The notes beneath the pieces are model-generated. The model was given only the letters and a program-made list of their open reading frames with translations. It did not search any database and had not been told where the DNA came from. Shown here in pieces: positions 13,547 to 26,279 of a stretch of 64,000 bases of DNA. Source of the DNA: Diprion similis (lineage: Eukaryota; Arthropoda; Insecta; Hymenoptera; Diprionidae); assembly GCF_021155765.1 (NCBI RefSeq), contig NC_060107.1, positions 15,238,501 through 15,302,500 of the forward strand. Reading direction: 5' to 3'. The number at the start of each line of letters is the position of its first letter. Position 1 is the stretch's first letter. Made by a program: the position numbers and the translations under genes.

Positions 13547-16500
13547 ATGGATCAGACAGTGACTGAAGAAAATTTGCAACAGATATGCGCGAAATTATCC
13601 GACACAGAGGTACAAGTTAAATCAATATTTCTAAACTTTTCACACCGCATGACGCAATGTGAATGATACATGTTTGATTTCATTATTTTTCAGGTCGCTG
13701 TAAACAACGAGTTGGATCTTATTTTGTCCAGATATTGCCATGTCGAAGCGAAACTGCAGAATATCAGTAAAGTTCTTCCTAATCTTACGATAATCCATTC
13801 CGAAGCTGACAAACTGGGAGAAATGATCACGTTTACTAACAAGCTTGCTGAAAATGTTAGCGCCAAAGTTAGACGACTGGATTTAGCACGTGTACGATAT
13901 GCACATAAATTTATATGCATCTCATTTATTCATTCTTTTCAGATTTACTGTCTTATTCATAAATGATCTAATTAGCTGTAATTTATCTTATGTTCGATTA
14001 TTCATTTATTTATTCACTTACTCATTCAATCATTCAGTATCATTGACTGAAATCCATTGCAACTGCTATAATTTTTACCAGTAACTGTTGAATCGCTTCA
14101 GTTTTTGCTCAGTAAGATTTGTTATATCAATCTTACATACCTTGGCTGAAATTAATTTCAGAAAGTTTTAGTTTTGTCTCAGAATTTTCTTATAATTTGA
14201 GTATCTCTGACAAATTTTAACAATTTCAACAACACTATTCTACACAAAAAATTGAATCCACTAAGAATATTCAGTTAAAAATTGACAGAAAAGAAATTCG
14301 TAGATTGGATTATTTCATTAGTTCATGTGAATACAATTTCAAATTGAATTTCCGGCCTTCTTGTAAGACTGCTCTCTTTATCAAAGGATATCATAAACAC
14401 TCAGTTAACCTGAAACTTCTCTTTTACTTCACTTTTTCACTCTTTCCGCTTCTAGAGTTCTTGCAAATACGTGAATCTGAAGTAGTGTTTCTACAGCTTT
14501 AAATATTGTTATCATTTTTTGTTCACAGAGCAGAGTATCCGAATGTCAGAATCGAGTGCACGATGTTCTCGATTTACAGTTGTGCAGTCAAGGTGTTGCT
14601 GCAGCATTACGGAACGAGGATTACGAACAAGGTGCTGCACATGTGCATCGCTATTTATCCATGGATAGGCAACTCCTGGAGCGAACAGCTCAAGACGTTT
14701 CTGGAGATCACACAAGCATTTCGAGTTCACTAGTTACACTCCAGCAGGCTGCGCAACAGCTCAGAACAGTCATAACTCACAAGTTTGACGAGGCGGTAAA
14801 AGACGAAGACTTGGCGTCTGTCGAACGGTTTTTCAAAATATTCCCTTTATTGGGAATGCATAACGAAGGCCTCAGCAAATTTTGCCAGTATTTGTGCACC
14901 AAAGTAACTATTCCTCAAAATAAAATTAACGCGTCTATGGTCCATTCATTTTTTTATACCATCTGCTTTTTCATTCAAGCTCCAAGAAACTGCTCAAAAA
15001 AACTTGAAAGCTGCGCTCGACGCTAAACAGACAGACAAACGAGCATCAGTCATTTATGCAGACACCATGACCCTTTTGTTTGAAGGAATAGCGCGGGTCG
15101 TTGAAATTCATCAACCAATTATAGAAACTTTTTACGGCCCTGGAAAGTTGCTACCTACTGTCGTAATTTTACAAAAAGAATGTGATAGGTAAAGTAAACT
15201 CGTCTTAATCCTTAGTCACATTGTTCCACAGTTCCATTCACAAATTTCAATTCATAATTAAGGGATTTTTTTCTTCTGCTTAAGGATTAATTCTATTGCC
15301 TTCATTTACAGACAAATAAAGAAAATCGTCAGAGAATTTATGGTACATAGAAATGTTTCGAAAAAAGTACAGGCGATAAATGACCTGCTTCGCAAACAGA
15401 GTGCAGATAAAATCGATCCTAAGGATCTTGACTTACTCCTTGGGGAAATAACAATCATGCATTCTCGTGCCGAACTATACATCAGATTTCTGCGAAGACG
15501 AATAACTGTGAGTAACTGTACTTCATGGCTATTGAGTTTAAATAATATGTGAAGGGTCCTTGTTAAAAACCACGAACTTGAACCAAAAATGATATTTAAT
15601 GCCAATGTATGCCACAAGGCTTTGACTTTCTGCATTAACAGAACGACTTGGAGATTGGTGTAGCGAACAATGATCAGCGAAAAGATCAACTTCAGGAATT
15701 TGAATTGTATATCGGTAAATGTGAACTGGCTCACGCTATGCAAGAGTTGCTAGGTGCTTATCTGGCATTGGAGAGATATTTTTTGGAGGAAAGTGTGAAC
15801 AAAGCGGTCGGAATGGACACACTGGACCAAGATCAACAAACGTCGAGTATGCTCGATGACGTTTTCTTCATAGTACGCAAATGCATAAGGTTTGTTTCAA
15901 GTTTGAGAGCATAACTCCCGGGCTTATTCATTAAGGGTATATATATATATATGATCATGTTATTAGAATTAATTAGTACGAAGCATTATTTTTGATAATA
16001 CCGTCGACCATTTAGCTTGGTGACATTTTTAGCAATAGTGATATAAGTTTCGAAAATTCACTCATGTTTACAATCGCCTGTTTGTACCTCCATAATTCAG
16101 GCAAGGATTCAGATTATCAAATATCTTTCAGACGCGCAATTTCAAGCTGGAGCGTCGACGGTGTATGTGCTGTTGTTAATATGGCCTGTGGTATTCTCGA
16201 AGGGGAATTCGCGAGCCAACTAAGAAACAGACTGCGTCAAGGATATCCCGCAGGATACTTAGACTTGGCTCAAGCTTACAATGCTCTTCAGACTAGCATA
16301 CAGCACGGTCGTTTACAAGCATCGGACACAGAACTCGCACGGCTCATGTTTCTGGTAGTATTTACTTCTCAGGATTCGAACGTCCTCGATGGATATAATT
16401 TCGAACTATCGATTGCCTCCGTTTGGCTATGTCGCTATCATAAGTTTTTTAAAAAAGCGTTACCATGAGTCAAAATAGATTCATTTCAAAGTTTTCAAAT

Positions 16501-17474
16501 TTACACCAATCACAGGCGTACCTGAACAATACAGACGTCAGCATCGAACACGTTGAAACATTGACAAAGAGCCTTGGTGAAGAGATAGCAACGGCGTTTC
16601 CCAATATGCGAGAAAAAGAAAGGGGTAAATTTGACAGCTGTTTAGCTGGGTTACGAGGCGTAACGTCAACCTTGCGTGCAGTTGTCGACTATGGGCTAGA
16701 ACAGTTACGTGCAAGCGCTGTTAAACCGAGAGTAACGCCTTGGGTGGATTCATTTCTGTCATTGAATCATCATATAAACGAGGTAAAGGTTGCAAAAATA
16801 TCTGCAAGCAAGAGACGACCGAATAACTGGGCTCCGATCCAAAAATGAAATTGAAATACTCATTTACAGGATGAATTACTGGGATATGAAACTGAGGAAC
16901 CGTTTGTTCAGACTCTCGTGATGAACTTGGAGGGATTGCTGCAGGCGTTCAAAGGCGGACTCACACCTTCAAACTATGACGCGCTGATCGGCATTCTGAC
17001 AGCGGAAGTTACCGCCCGTTTCGAGAAAGTCGTTCTAAAATCAACCTTCAACAGGGTACGTATTTTCAATAGGCTTATTCATCATCGTCGCAACTGCTCA
17101 CAATGGCGAAAATAGTTCTCGGTTCAGTCGAAACAGGCAGTTACGAAGCTGTGTCGATGGATTCGATTTCTATCTGCCCATGAGTAATTACTATCCTTGG
17201 TTTTCCGATTCTCCAGGCAGGTGGACTTGTACTCGACAAGGAAATACGAGCTCTGGCAGGCTACTTAGCCGCAGCAACTTCTTGGTCTGTGCGTGACAAG
17301 TTTGCCAGATTGACTCAAATTGCAACGGTCCTCAGTGTCGAAAAAGTTGAGGAACTCGCTGACTACTGCGGTGCCGATGCCGTCGCCTGGCGATTAACTC
17401 CTGCTGAGGTCAGACGCATCGCTTCTCTGAGAACGGACTTAAGACCTGAAGATATAAAGAGATTGAAATTGTAA
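13547..17474 (+). CDS. COG4: Conserved oligomeric Golgi complex subunit 4
   Basis: Ten exons: 13547-13609, 13694-13891, 14529-14903, 14980-15188, 15312-15507, 15642-15889, 16132-16354, 16516-16782, 16870-17055 and 17217-17474, giving 740 residues (about 785 in human). All junctions keep phase. Marker phrases are [40 protein letters not shown], the mid-region [19 protein letters not shown], and the C-terminal [21 protein letters not shown]4 is a lobe A subunit of the COG tether; it binds the Golgi SNARE machinery and supports retrograde transport within the Golgi and glycosylation. The N-terminal part is helical or coiled-coil. The start lies in a short first exon ([19 protein letters not shown]). 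An ATTAAA at about 17481 lies right after the stop; more distal poly(A) sites are likely. Confidence 0.96.
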
Positions 17475-17865
17475 TACGATATTAAAGCTACTTGCGTGTT
17501 TATGAGAACATGAATTGTGTAACAACAATAATAATACAATGTAATGATTTGGAAATGCTTTTTGATTTTCAATTTCCTTGAGAAATCAGTTTGTCTTACC
17601 TAAACTTTAGTTTCCAACGAAACTGTATTTTAATTGAATGTACACAGAGTTTACAAGATGCAATCTTATAGACGATCAGTTTTTAATCATTGTTAGCCTT
17701 TGCCAGCGCATTGAAAGATGGCGCATCGCTTTCAATTACATGAAACAAAATATAAATGATACATCTTCACACGACACACAATAACACAACAAGATACTCA
17801 ACGTAAACAATCGCAAGTGCCAACCTCTGAATTTAAATTTAATTCGGGATCAGGATAATTGCGCA

Positions 17866-19516
17866 ATGTCTGATTCAGGTGAAATTGTGATGGAGAAAGA
17901 CACTGCGAATCCGACAAACCATGACAGCAATGTTGTACTGCGAGAGAAACGATCTGCTGAATGTGTAAAAAGAAATTTTGCATCGCAGCCTGTAATTTGT
18001 TTGGATGATGAGCAATTTTTGGCTAGAAAAATATCCTCGGCTCCTAATACTGGGACAGAAATATCTTACGACGATTTATGCGGCAAATGGTCATTTCCGG
18101 ATACTCCTGCATATCAGAGATATGATATTTCCCTGTTTCCTCGGATATACACTTGGAAATTTATTGATGAAATTGATGTGTTCTATTTGAAGCAATTTCA
18201 AGATGATAAAGAAGCTGTTCTAGCATTAATTAGTAAACAGCTGCTTGCTTTCTGTTGAAATATTCATAAAGTTCTGTGTATCGTAATGAAATATTCTGTC
18301 ACTTCAAATTCTTTCTACAACTAATTACTTTTATCAAAAAGTATAATTAAGCAAAATTCGACTTTCATGCTGCGTGTTCTTTTTTAGTTACAGCTAAAAG
18401 TAGTAAAAGTAATTGTCATAAGGTACTAAGCATACATTATTGATCAGAATTAGTTAAAACTTGGTATGAATTTTGAATTTTTTACAATGATGTAATTTCA
18501 CTGCAAATGGATAAAATTTAACGTACAAATAAATATCATAAATATCGGCCGTATATTATATTTTTTTGGAATGGATAACACATTTTTTTTGGTCTTCACA
18601 AGCATCTTATCAACTTCTAATCAATAATGTAATGCGTTCCCTACACCAAAAAGTTTTATTTCTTGAAAGAATCATATCTTATGTTCACCGATAACTTTTT
18701 ATCATTGTAAAAGTTATTCGATTTTAAGCAACTCATACATATAATATTTCAATTCATCAATTTCAGAAAAGAAGCTACCGGATAAAATTATATTTACCGG
18801 CACTAACAAAGACATTTTCCTTCAATTGATGTGGGAAGTTTTCAGATTTTCAAGGTATTTGTTAAAAACAGTATAGCATGTATTGTTCGTGCTATTGTTT
18901 CTCAGATTCTAAGAGAAATAGAATAGCCAATTTGTTTACTTACGCATTACTTACAAAGCCACGCCTGGCTTTTAGCCAACGGACACAGAACGTTACATAT
19001 TGTAAAATATTGTACAGCAAAGTAACCGTGCCAGTTATAATTCATAGAGATAACGGATACAGCGAGATGTCGATTTCCTCCTTGCTTGGACTTTTTTACT
19101 TCACGCATCGTTATTTTCTAACAACAATTTGGCGCACTGCTGAAGATACGTACGAATTTTTCAAGGAAAGTCTTCTGCTACATTCTGTTACGGTCAGTTT
19201 ACATATTCGTGTGACCCAAATCAGCCGTATTTTGTAATTGCATTACAAAAAATTGAGAAAACAAATCAAAGAATTGATAACAACCCGCGAAATGGCACCA
19301 GAGATTCCGCTCTTCAAATAATTTTTTCAGCATCCACCGAAAAGCATCGAAGTATTTACGCCGACAGAAAGCAAGCAAGTGCTTGATTTATTCTGGACGA
19401 TATACATGCGACAATTATCTTTGCTGAGACTTGTTTGTCTACCAAATTACCGATTGATACTGCGACTGCAAAATGTGTCTGCAGATTATCGTGATAAAGA
19501 AGAGGAAAAATTATAA
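17866..19516 (+). CDS. Uncharacterised four-exon protein, 303 residues
   Basis: Exons 17866-18232, 18767-18854, 18922-19192 and 19331-19516, with consistent phases (1, 2, 0) and a TAA stop. I do not recognise it with confidence. The N-terminus is polar (MSDSGEIVMEKD). A helical middle contains EIDVFYLKQFQDDKEAVLAL and IFLQLMWEVFRFSR. The C-terminal half has SLLGLFYFTHRYFLTTIW, YEFFKESLLLHSVTHPPKS and IYMRQLSLLRLVCL, and it ends in acidic and basic residues. No signal peptide is seen and no zinc motif. The order of helices faintly recalls vertebrate C8orf74, a testis protein of similar size, but that is a weak guess. The exon 2/3 junction is the least certain, because two other AG sites there would cause a stop. 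Its 3' end converges with the giant coiled-coil gene, stops about 240 bp apart. Confidence 0.7.
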
Positions 19517-19757
19517 CGAATTGGCATTAAATGCAGCATTGGTATATTTTGTCTGAGAAAAAATTAGCTGCAATGATATAAGGTATTATTATAAAACATT
19601 CGTTATAAGGTGAAAACCAGGTGTTCACTACAAATTTGACTAACTTCTTGGCCTCGCTGGCGCAAATACCACCAGATTGATACATAAACGATACAAAAGT
19701 AAAAATACCATTGCCCATGGCAGATGCAGATTCTATCAGATAGCCTTCAGAGTTTCT

Positions 19758-22700
19758 TCACTTGCTCGTCGACGACTGATAACCACAGTCGCGGCTTTCG
19801 TCCAACCCAGGATCGCTTTCGGCCTTGTTTATTGCATTTTTACTCCACCACTGGTTGTTCCTTCTCAACTCTTGAGTCAAATGCTCTATTTTTGGAAACC
19901 ACCAAGAATTACCGCAAGCCGATGTACGTCGAGCATTTCTTATCGGACCAAGAGAAGATTTCTGGAATATGAAATTGTGATAGTTGTTGACTTTCATACT
20001 TCGTATCCAAATAAAATATACCATAAATAAATTATCTATTTATTTTCGACTTGTACTAACTTTTCCTACACGCGAATGGTTGGAGTTTGATGGATCGGTT
20101 CGACCGTTGGGAAAATTTGAAATGAAAGTTTGGGAAGTTCTGTATCCATTGTACACACTCTTCATTCCTCTGCCGCAAACAGATGGCTTGTGGAGACGCT
20201 TTATTCTCTGTGTCAGCGCGCAATTTGCTCGTCGCAGTTCTCTGATTGTTGCTAGAAGTGCTCTGTACATGAAAGAAGAGGTTTTTGTTCCATTTTCAAG
20301 TATCAATGGATCTTATCAGCTCCATCAAATAATGGGAGGACCGAAAAGTACCGTTGAAGAAAACTTTGTGCGGATAATTGTGAACACGAATGAAATAACA
20401 TATGTGGTCTGTAATAAAAATAATCCTGAGAAAATTTTAATAACACAAGTTGAGATATCAACGCGAGAAAGTTTTATAATTAGAACGTTCGAAATAATTA
20501 AACTCTGGTCTTTTTGATCTGATTCATCATCATCATACAATCGGATTAAAAACACCAGAGTTTAATCGTTTCGAATTTTCTAATTATAAAACCTTTTCTC
20601 AAATTTTTGATTCCTTAGCTTGTGTTATTCGCATTTCCTTGTAATCATTTTTTACATAATATGGATGAAGAAATTTTTGTAATCCATTACTTTTTTTCAA
20701 ATGCAAGCTGCATCACTTGCTGTTGTTTAACATTGAGCTTAGATGCCAATGTCTCAACCAAATTCTTCTGCTCATCCATCCAAGCGCGAATACATGACAC
20801 TACATGTTGCGACTCGGTACACAATTCGGACCGACTCACTGCGACTTGACTCAATTCGGCTGACATGCTGACAAGTGATTTTGCCTTCACCTGATATTCT
20901 TGTCGTAATTCAAGCAACGATCTGTGCATATCTTGAAGCTGAAACGAATATTTTTAGTTCGATGAATTGTTACAAACAGAAGGAACAGATCCAATCTCAA
21001 AGAAAGAGTTAAATAAGAAGCATCAAATTATTCCGATTCGATGTTTGTATAAATGCTTACTTCATATACGTTTAAGAAGAATTACCTCTGATACGCATTT
21101 GAAATTTTTTTGTTCAAGTATGCTTTTCTTAGTAGCAAGGTCGCAATTTTCTTCCAGAGATTGTTGCAGCTGTTTCGACAAGCAGCATTTGACTTCTTCC
21201 ATTTTCAATAATTTTTCTTGGAGAGACCGGATCTGGAACCGGGAATCAAAACTGACGTTCAATATTATTGGAGATTGAAAATTCGTTATTTATATTCTCT
21301 GTCAAATTGGTGGTTTCAAATTGTCTGTATCATTTATATGTATTGTTAAAAAAATAAATAGACAGTTGAAAATTAGAAAAAAAAGGAACAGAAAATACCG
21401 AATGCAAAGTGAGCGTTGAATTGAGATTCGTTTTTCGGTATGTACCTCAATTTTGGACGCCGATTCTTTACACATGTTTGTTCTCAATTCCGTATGAACT
21501 TTTGCTAGTTCTGTACTTAATCTTTCACGCATATCATCTTCAATATTCTGCTGATATATACATGTACATATGTAACGAAAAATTATTGTGCGCAAAAAAG
21601 GTATCGAGAAATTAACTTACGCAGCTTGTGTGACTGTCAATTTGCGTCCTCAAATGCGTATTTTCAGTATCGTTACAACACATCAGCTCGTTCAGTTTTG
21701 CTTCTAATTTATTAACTGTAATTCGCAGAGCGTTGTTGTCTTCTTTGTGCTTTTGACACTGTTGAAATCGAATATCAGTAAAAAAAATTTCCCTATTAAT
21801 TTTATTAGTGTGCTTTGAAAATAGAAACTCACTTCTTGTTGGACAGATTCCAACTGACTGGCGTAACATTTGCTACGGCATTGAGCCTGACAAAGTTGAG
21901 AAGTTTTGGTCAAAAGCTCGTTGTGAGCATCCTCCAGTTCTTCGCTGAGCTTGTCGATGACATCTGACAGTCGATTTTCCTCCTGCTCCGCTAATGATAG
22001 TTTTGATAGCAACTTGTTTTCCTGAAAATCGAACGTTTACTAAGGCATTAGAATCGAACTATTCCACAGTATTAGATGCAACTTATGACGAGTTATCTCG
22101 ATTACCATGGATGTGAGCGCGTGTTGTAAATCCACCTCTCTCTTTGTTGCCTCGACTAAAAGCTCCTGGCTCTTGTTGAAATCTTGGGTTACTTTGCGAT
22201 AATTATTCTCCATCTGAGATAACTGCGTTTGAACACCTTTCAACTGAAATATAAAATGTTCTCTGAGATCCGATTCAACGTTTGCGACAGGCTGATTTTT
22301 TATGCGATGATTTCAAGCTACCCTTTTTTTCAAATCGCCGATGTCCTCACTCGCTTTGTTCTCGAATATACCTTGTTCCGCTTTCAGTATAGAATTAGCA
22401 TTCTAAAAAACGTGTACAGATTACGATCGATGCAATCAGAAGTAAGCTAATCATACTCGTGTCAGTTCTTTGCCATCATACCTTCAGAATTTGATGGTCG
22501 GCTTGCAGCTTTACCATGTCATCCGATTTTTCTTGCAATATCAGCTTTAGCGAAGAAACTCTATCGCGGAGTACAGCTAATATTTCCTTGGAAACATTTA
22601 ATTCGCCAAGACACTCTTCGGTCTGCTCTTCACTCATTTGTAACTGTTTCTCCAACTGTTCCATGTAACGAGAGTTCTCTCTTTTAGCTTCCTCAAAATT

Positions 22701-25700
22701 CTTGAGCTGATCAGATAGTGCTTTCATCTGGATAATGCAATTTTCATCAGTGCCATAATCGGTCACAAGATTTGCAAATTAGATATTGCCACAGTATTCC
22801 ACTATCATATGAAATCGGAAAGCGAAAGGCTTAATAAGTGATTCTAACAAAGTTTGGGGTGTCGTAATGGAATATTTCACCAATATTTCTTTTACTCCAA
22901 AGTAAAATAGGTCAGATGTCAATCAATTTTACTTTGAAATAGGATCGATTTACAATAAAAATCGAATCTCCACGGAAGTTAAACAAAATTAATTATTAGT
23001 CAATATTAAGCAGATCACAAACTATGCAAACACTTTTTCAATGTTGTTCCGCTTTATGGTCCCCGTGAATGATCTCTGACTGTAAAAGTACATCAATAAT
23101 TTGATAATCGCCCGACTGCATAAAAATATACACTTACTTCTTCGTTTTTCAGATTGACTTCATCGTGTAAGTGAGCAATTGTTTCTGAGCATCTTTTCAG
23201 CTTAAACTCAGTATTTTTGTTATCTAGTTGTAGAATCTCAAAATCCTTCCTCATACGTTCATTCAAGTTCTTCAATTCTTCGGTCCTCTAGAAATACGAT
23301 CAAATAGTAAGTCAATGTGATAATTATGACGATAAGACCTGCATACTAGGATGTTTAGTTTGGAAACAAAATTGTTGTTTTTTTCTTTGCTTTCAGTTCA
23401 CAAACTTGTATTTAGCAAAAACAAGGTCCTCGTGGAAGAACATCTCTTAAATCGAATTTGAAAAAGTTTTTCTGACAATTCATAGTGTTTATACTTAAAT
23501 AACACAAGGGACCTGTCGTGTGTTTTTTAGTTGCATTTTATAGAAAATATATTGCTTACAAAAATGTCCAGTGAGCGAGATCCATTACTTTATTACACAA
23601 AAGATTACATATTCTCCATATAATTGATAGGAAAATGCCTAACTTCGAGAGCAGCCTTTTGAAATTGTATTCAAGAGATATCCTTTGACATGAGTTTTTT
23701 TTTTTGCTATGTACAAGTTTTTCGGCTTAAAGGAGAGAAAAAAATTTTCGCTTCTAAATGAAACCCTACTGTTGTACAGAAAATAATTGGATCAGTTCAC
23801 GTAATCAGGGTTCACTCGAAGTAGCAAAGTTCGATGCGCATTTGACGGTTTGAACCAAGTACCTCTAATTCTTTCTTGAATTCCTTTAAAATCTTAAGTT
23901 CCTCCTCTTTGATTTTAGCTTCGTTGGCTAGTTTCGCTAAGTCACAGTTACATTGTTGAAGTTCATCCTTTACTACGACAGATTTGACTTGCTGATTGAT
24001 AACATTAAACAACGATAAACTCGGGGTATCGAATGAAATCCAAATACAGATAGAAGACGTGATAAGATTACCTGATTTTTCCCCAATTCTTGTTCCAAAT
24101 GAATTTCCTTTTCCTTCAGTATTTGCAGCTCGTTCACTACAGCTTCAGTTTGCCTTGTATGATCGCCCAATTCCTGCTTCAAAGATTCATTCTCCGTCCG
24201 CAATTGCTCGATATCGGAGTTAGATTTTCTCTCGGACTTCAATTCCTCTTCGAATATTTCCAAGTCTATTTTATATTTCTGTAGCTGCTTTCTCATGTCT
24301 TTATCTCTCTCGGTTGAAACCAATATTTTGTTTCGTAATTGCCTCTCAATGTTTTCAGATTTTTTCAATAAATCCTCCAACTCTTTTATCTTCCTGCCCT
24401 GGATCTCTTCCATGTCTTTCATTCTGGCATCCCTCGAGGCCAGTTTGCAGGTCAAATCTTTCATCGCACAATTTTTCTGATTTATCTCTGCTTTACAATT
24501 ACTAATTTCCGTTTGATAACATTTTAAGTCGTTTTCTTTCTTCGTCAAAATCGACCTGAAAAAGAAAACTAACTATTATCCCGTTTCCAAGTTGATTGAG
24601 AGTTTATTTTGTCCCAAGTTTACATTACTTCAGTTCTTGCAACTCTTCGCTTGCTTCCTGCCATAATCTTTTCAGATTTTTATACTTCTCTTCTAAGCAG
24701 TTCTTCGATTTCACAAGATTTTCCATCTGGAATTATACTTTATGTATATGACGATAACTGATTTAATGCTTTTAAGTCAACTTCATCCTCTACAATTACC
24801 TTAGTTGTGATGGTTTCGTATTCTTTGCGGTGGTTCTGTAGCTGATCCTAGAATATTGCCAAAGTATTAGAACAAGTACAAGTTATTCACCCAGTTTACA
24901 AATGTATGCTCAACATTTAACGTTCTACACCAGTTTTGGAATATTTTGCAAGCATGTTTAAAGAGTTACCAAAACGCTAGCGTTCGATATTACATTAACA
25001 CCGAAATCAGAAAGTACAAATTGACAATAGTCGAAATAAACAGGGCTGATAGTAATGTGATAAAGCTTTATTTTACACTTACAGAAATACAATGGAATTC
25101 TGTAGAAATCTATAATACACTACCTGTATTGTACTCAATATGGCAAAATATGCCGAGTGTAAATTCGTGACAATTAAAGAATTGTCCATTTGCTCTATCT
25201 TTTGCCTCAGCTGATGGACTGCTTCCCGTTGAAACTCTAAGATTGTGTCTTGCTTGGCAGCCTCGCAAATAAACGATATATTAAAGTAATAATATAGTGC
25301 TATTCTGAGTAGCGAGCTAAATTTTGTGTCAACGATGTTATTTACTCGGAAATCTTACCTCTTCGAAGCATTGACTGTACTGATATTGGGTTTCGTTTAA
25401 ATATAGTGTCAGTAATTGAATAGCTTCGTCTTTATCGTTAAGCTGTAATTAACACGAGATACACAATGTTTATAACATTATGAAAGATGTACATAATAAT
25501 CGATATTTCGTAAATAAAAAGTGGTGTAATTCAGAAAAAGCGACAGACTTAAAAAAATCTACCACTTTCAATAACAGTTCCACCGAGCAACGTGCGAATT
25601 TTTCACATGCACAGGCACGAACCAAATAGCATGTACAATTTATTTTTCAGAACAGGTTTTCTTAGCGATAAAAACTGTTGTTCATCCAAGTTTTTCACGG

Positions 25701-26240
25701 ATTTATTACAATAGAAATGGATATAAACAGGATTGCGTTTAACAGATACTGTAAAGAAACCAATCTCATGCTCTTGATATTCAATTTAATTGAATTCCAG
25801 ATTTACATATTAATGATTAAATAGATTTTGAAACATACTATTCTCACAAAATAAGATTTTAAATCAATTTTGAGTGGATGGAAACGAATTCTGGTTCGAA
25901 GTCTTTTAATATAGGCTCATCTAAGTTTAGCATCATACAGTGTATCCATGAGGAAAGTGCGCATCTATGCGCATGTGTCAAGTCGTTCAAATTTTATTGG
26001 CCTACAGTTACCGCCTAATTGGGCAGCCGACGAAATACCAATTGCGACTGTCACAAAATCTCTCTAGGAGTTCACCCTTAGCTGTAGGCTCCTAGGGACA
26101 TTTTCTGACAGTTGCGATTGGTATTACGTCGGCGGTAACTCTCGGCCAATAAAATTCGAACGACTTGACGCAGGCGCATAAGGCGCAGACTTCCCTTATG
26201 GATACACAGTAGAATTACAATTAAATCTGTATTTACAAGG

Positions 26241-26279
<39 letters not shown>

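Noticed and set aside
19984-20517. Plus-strand ORF of 177 codons
   Set aside because: It runs antisense over a minus-strand exon of the coiled-coil gene (20061-20262) that is supported by splice phase and coiled-coil composition; the plus frame has no family resemblance.
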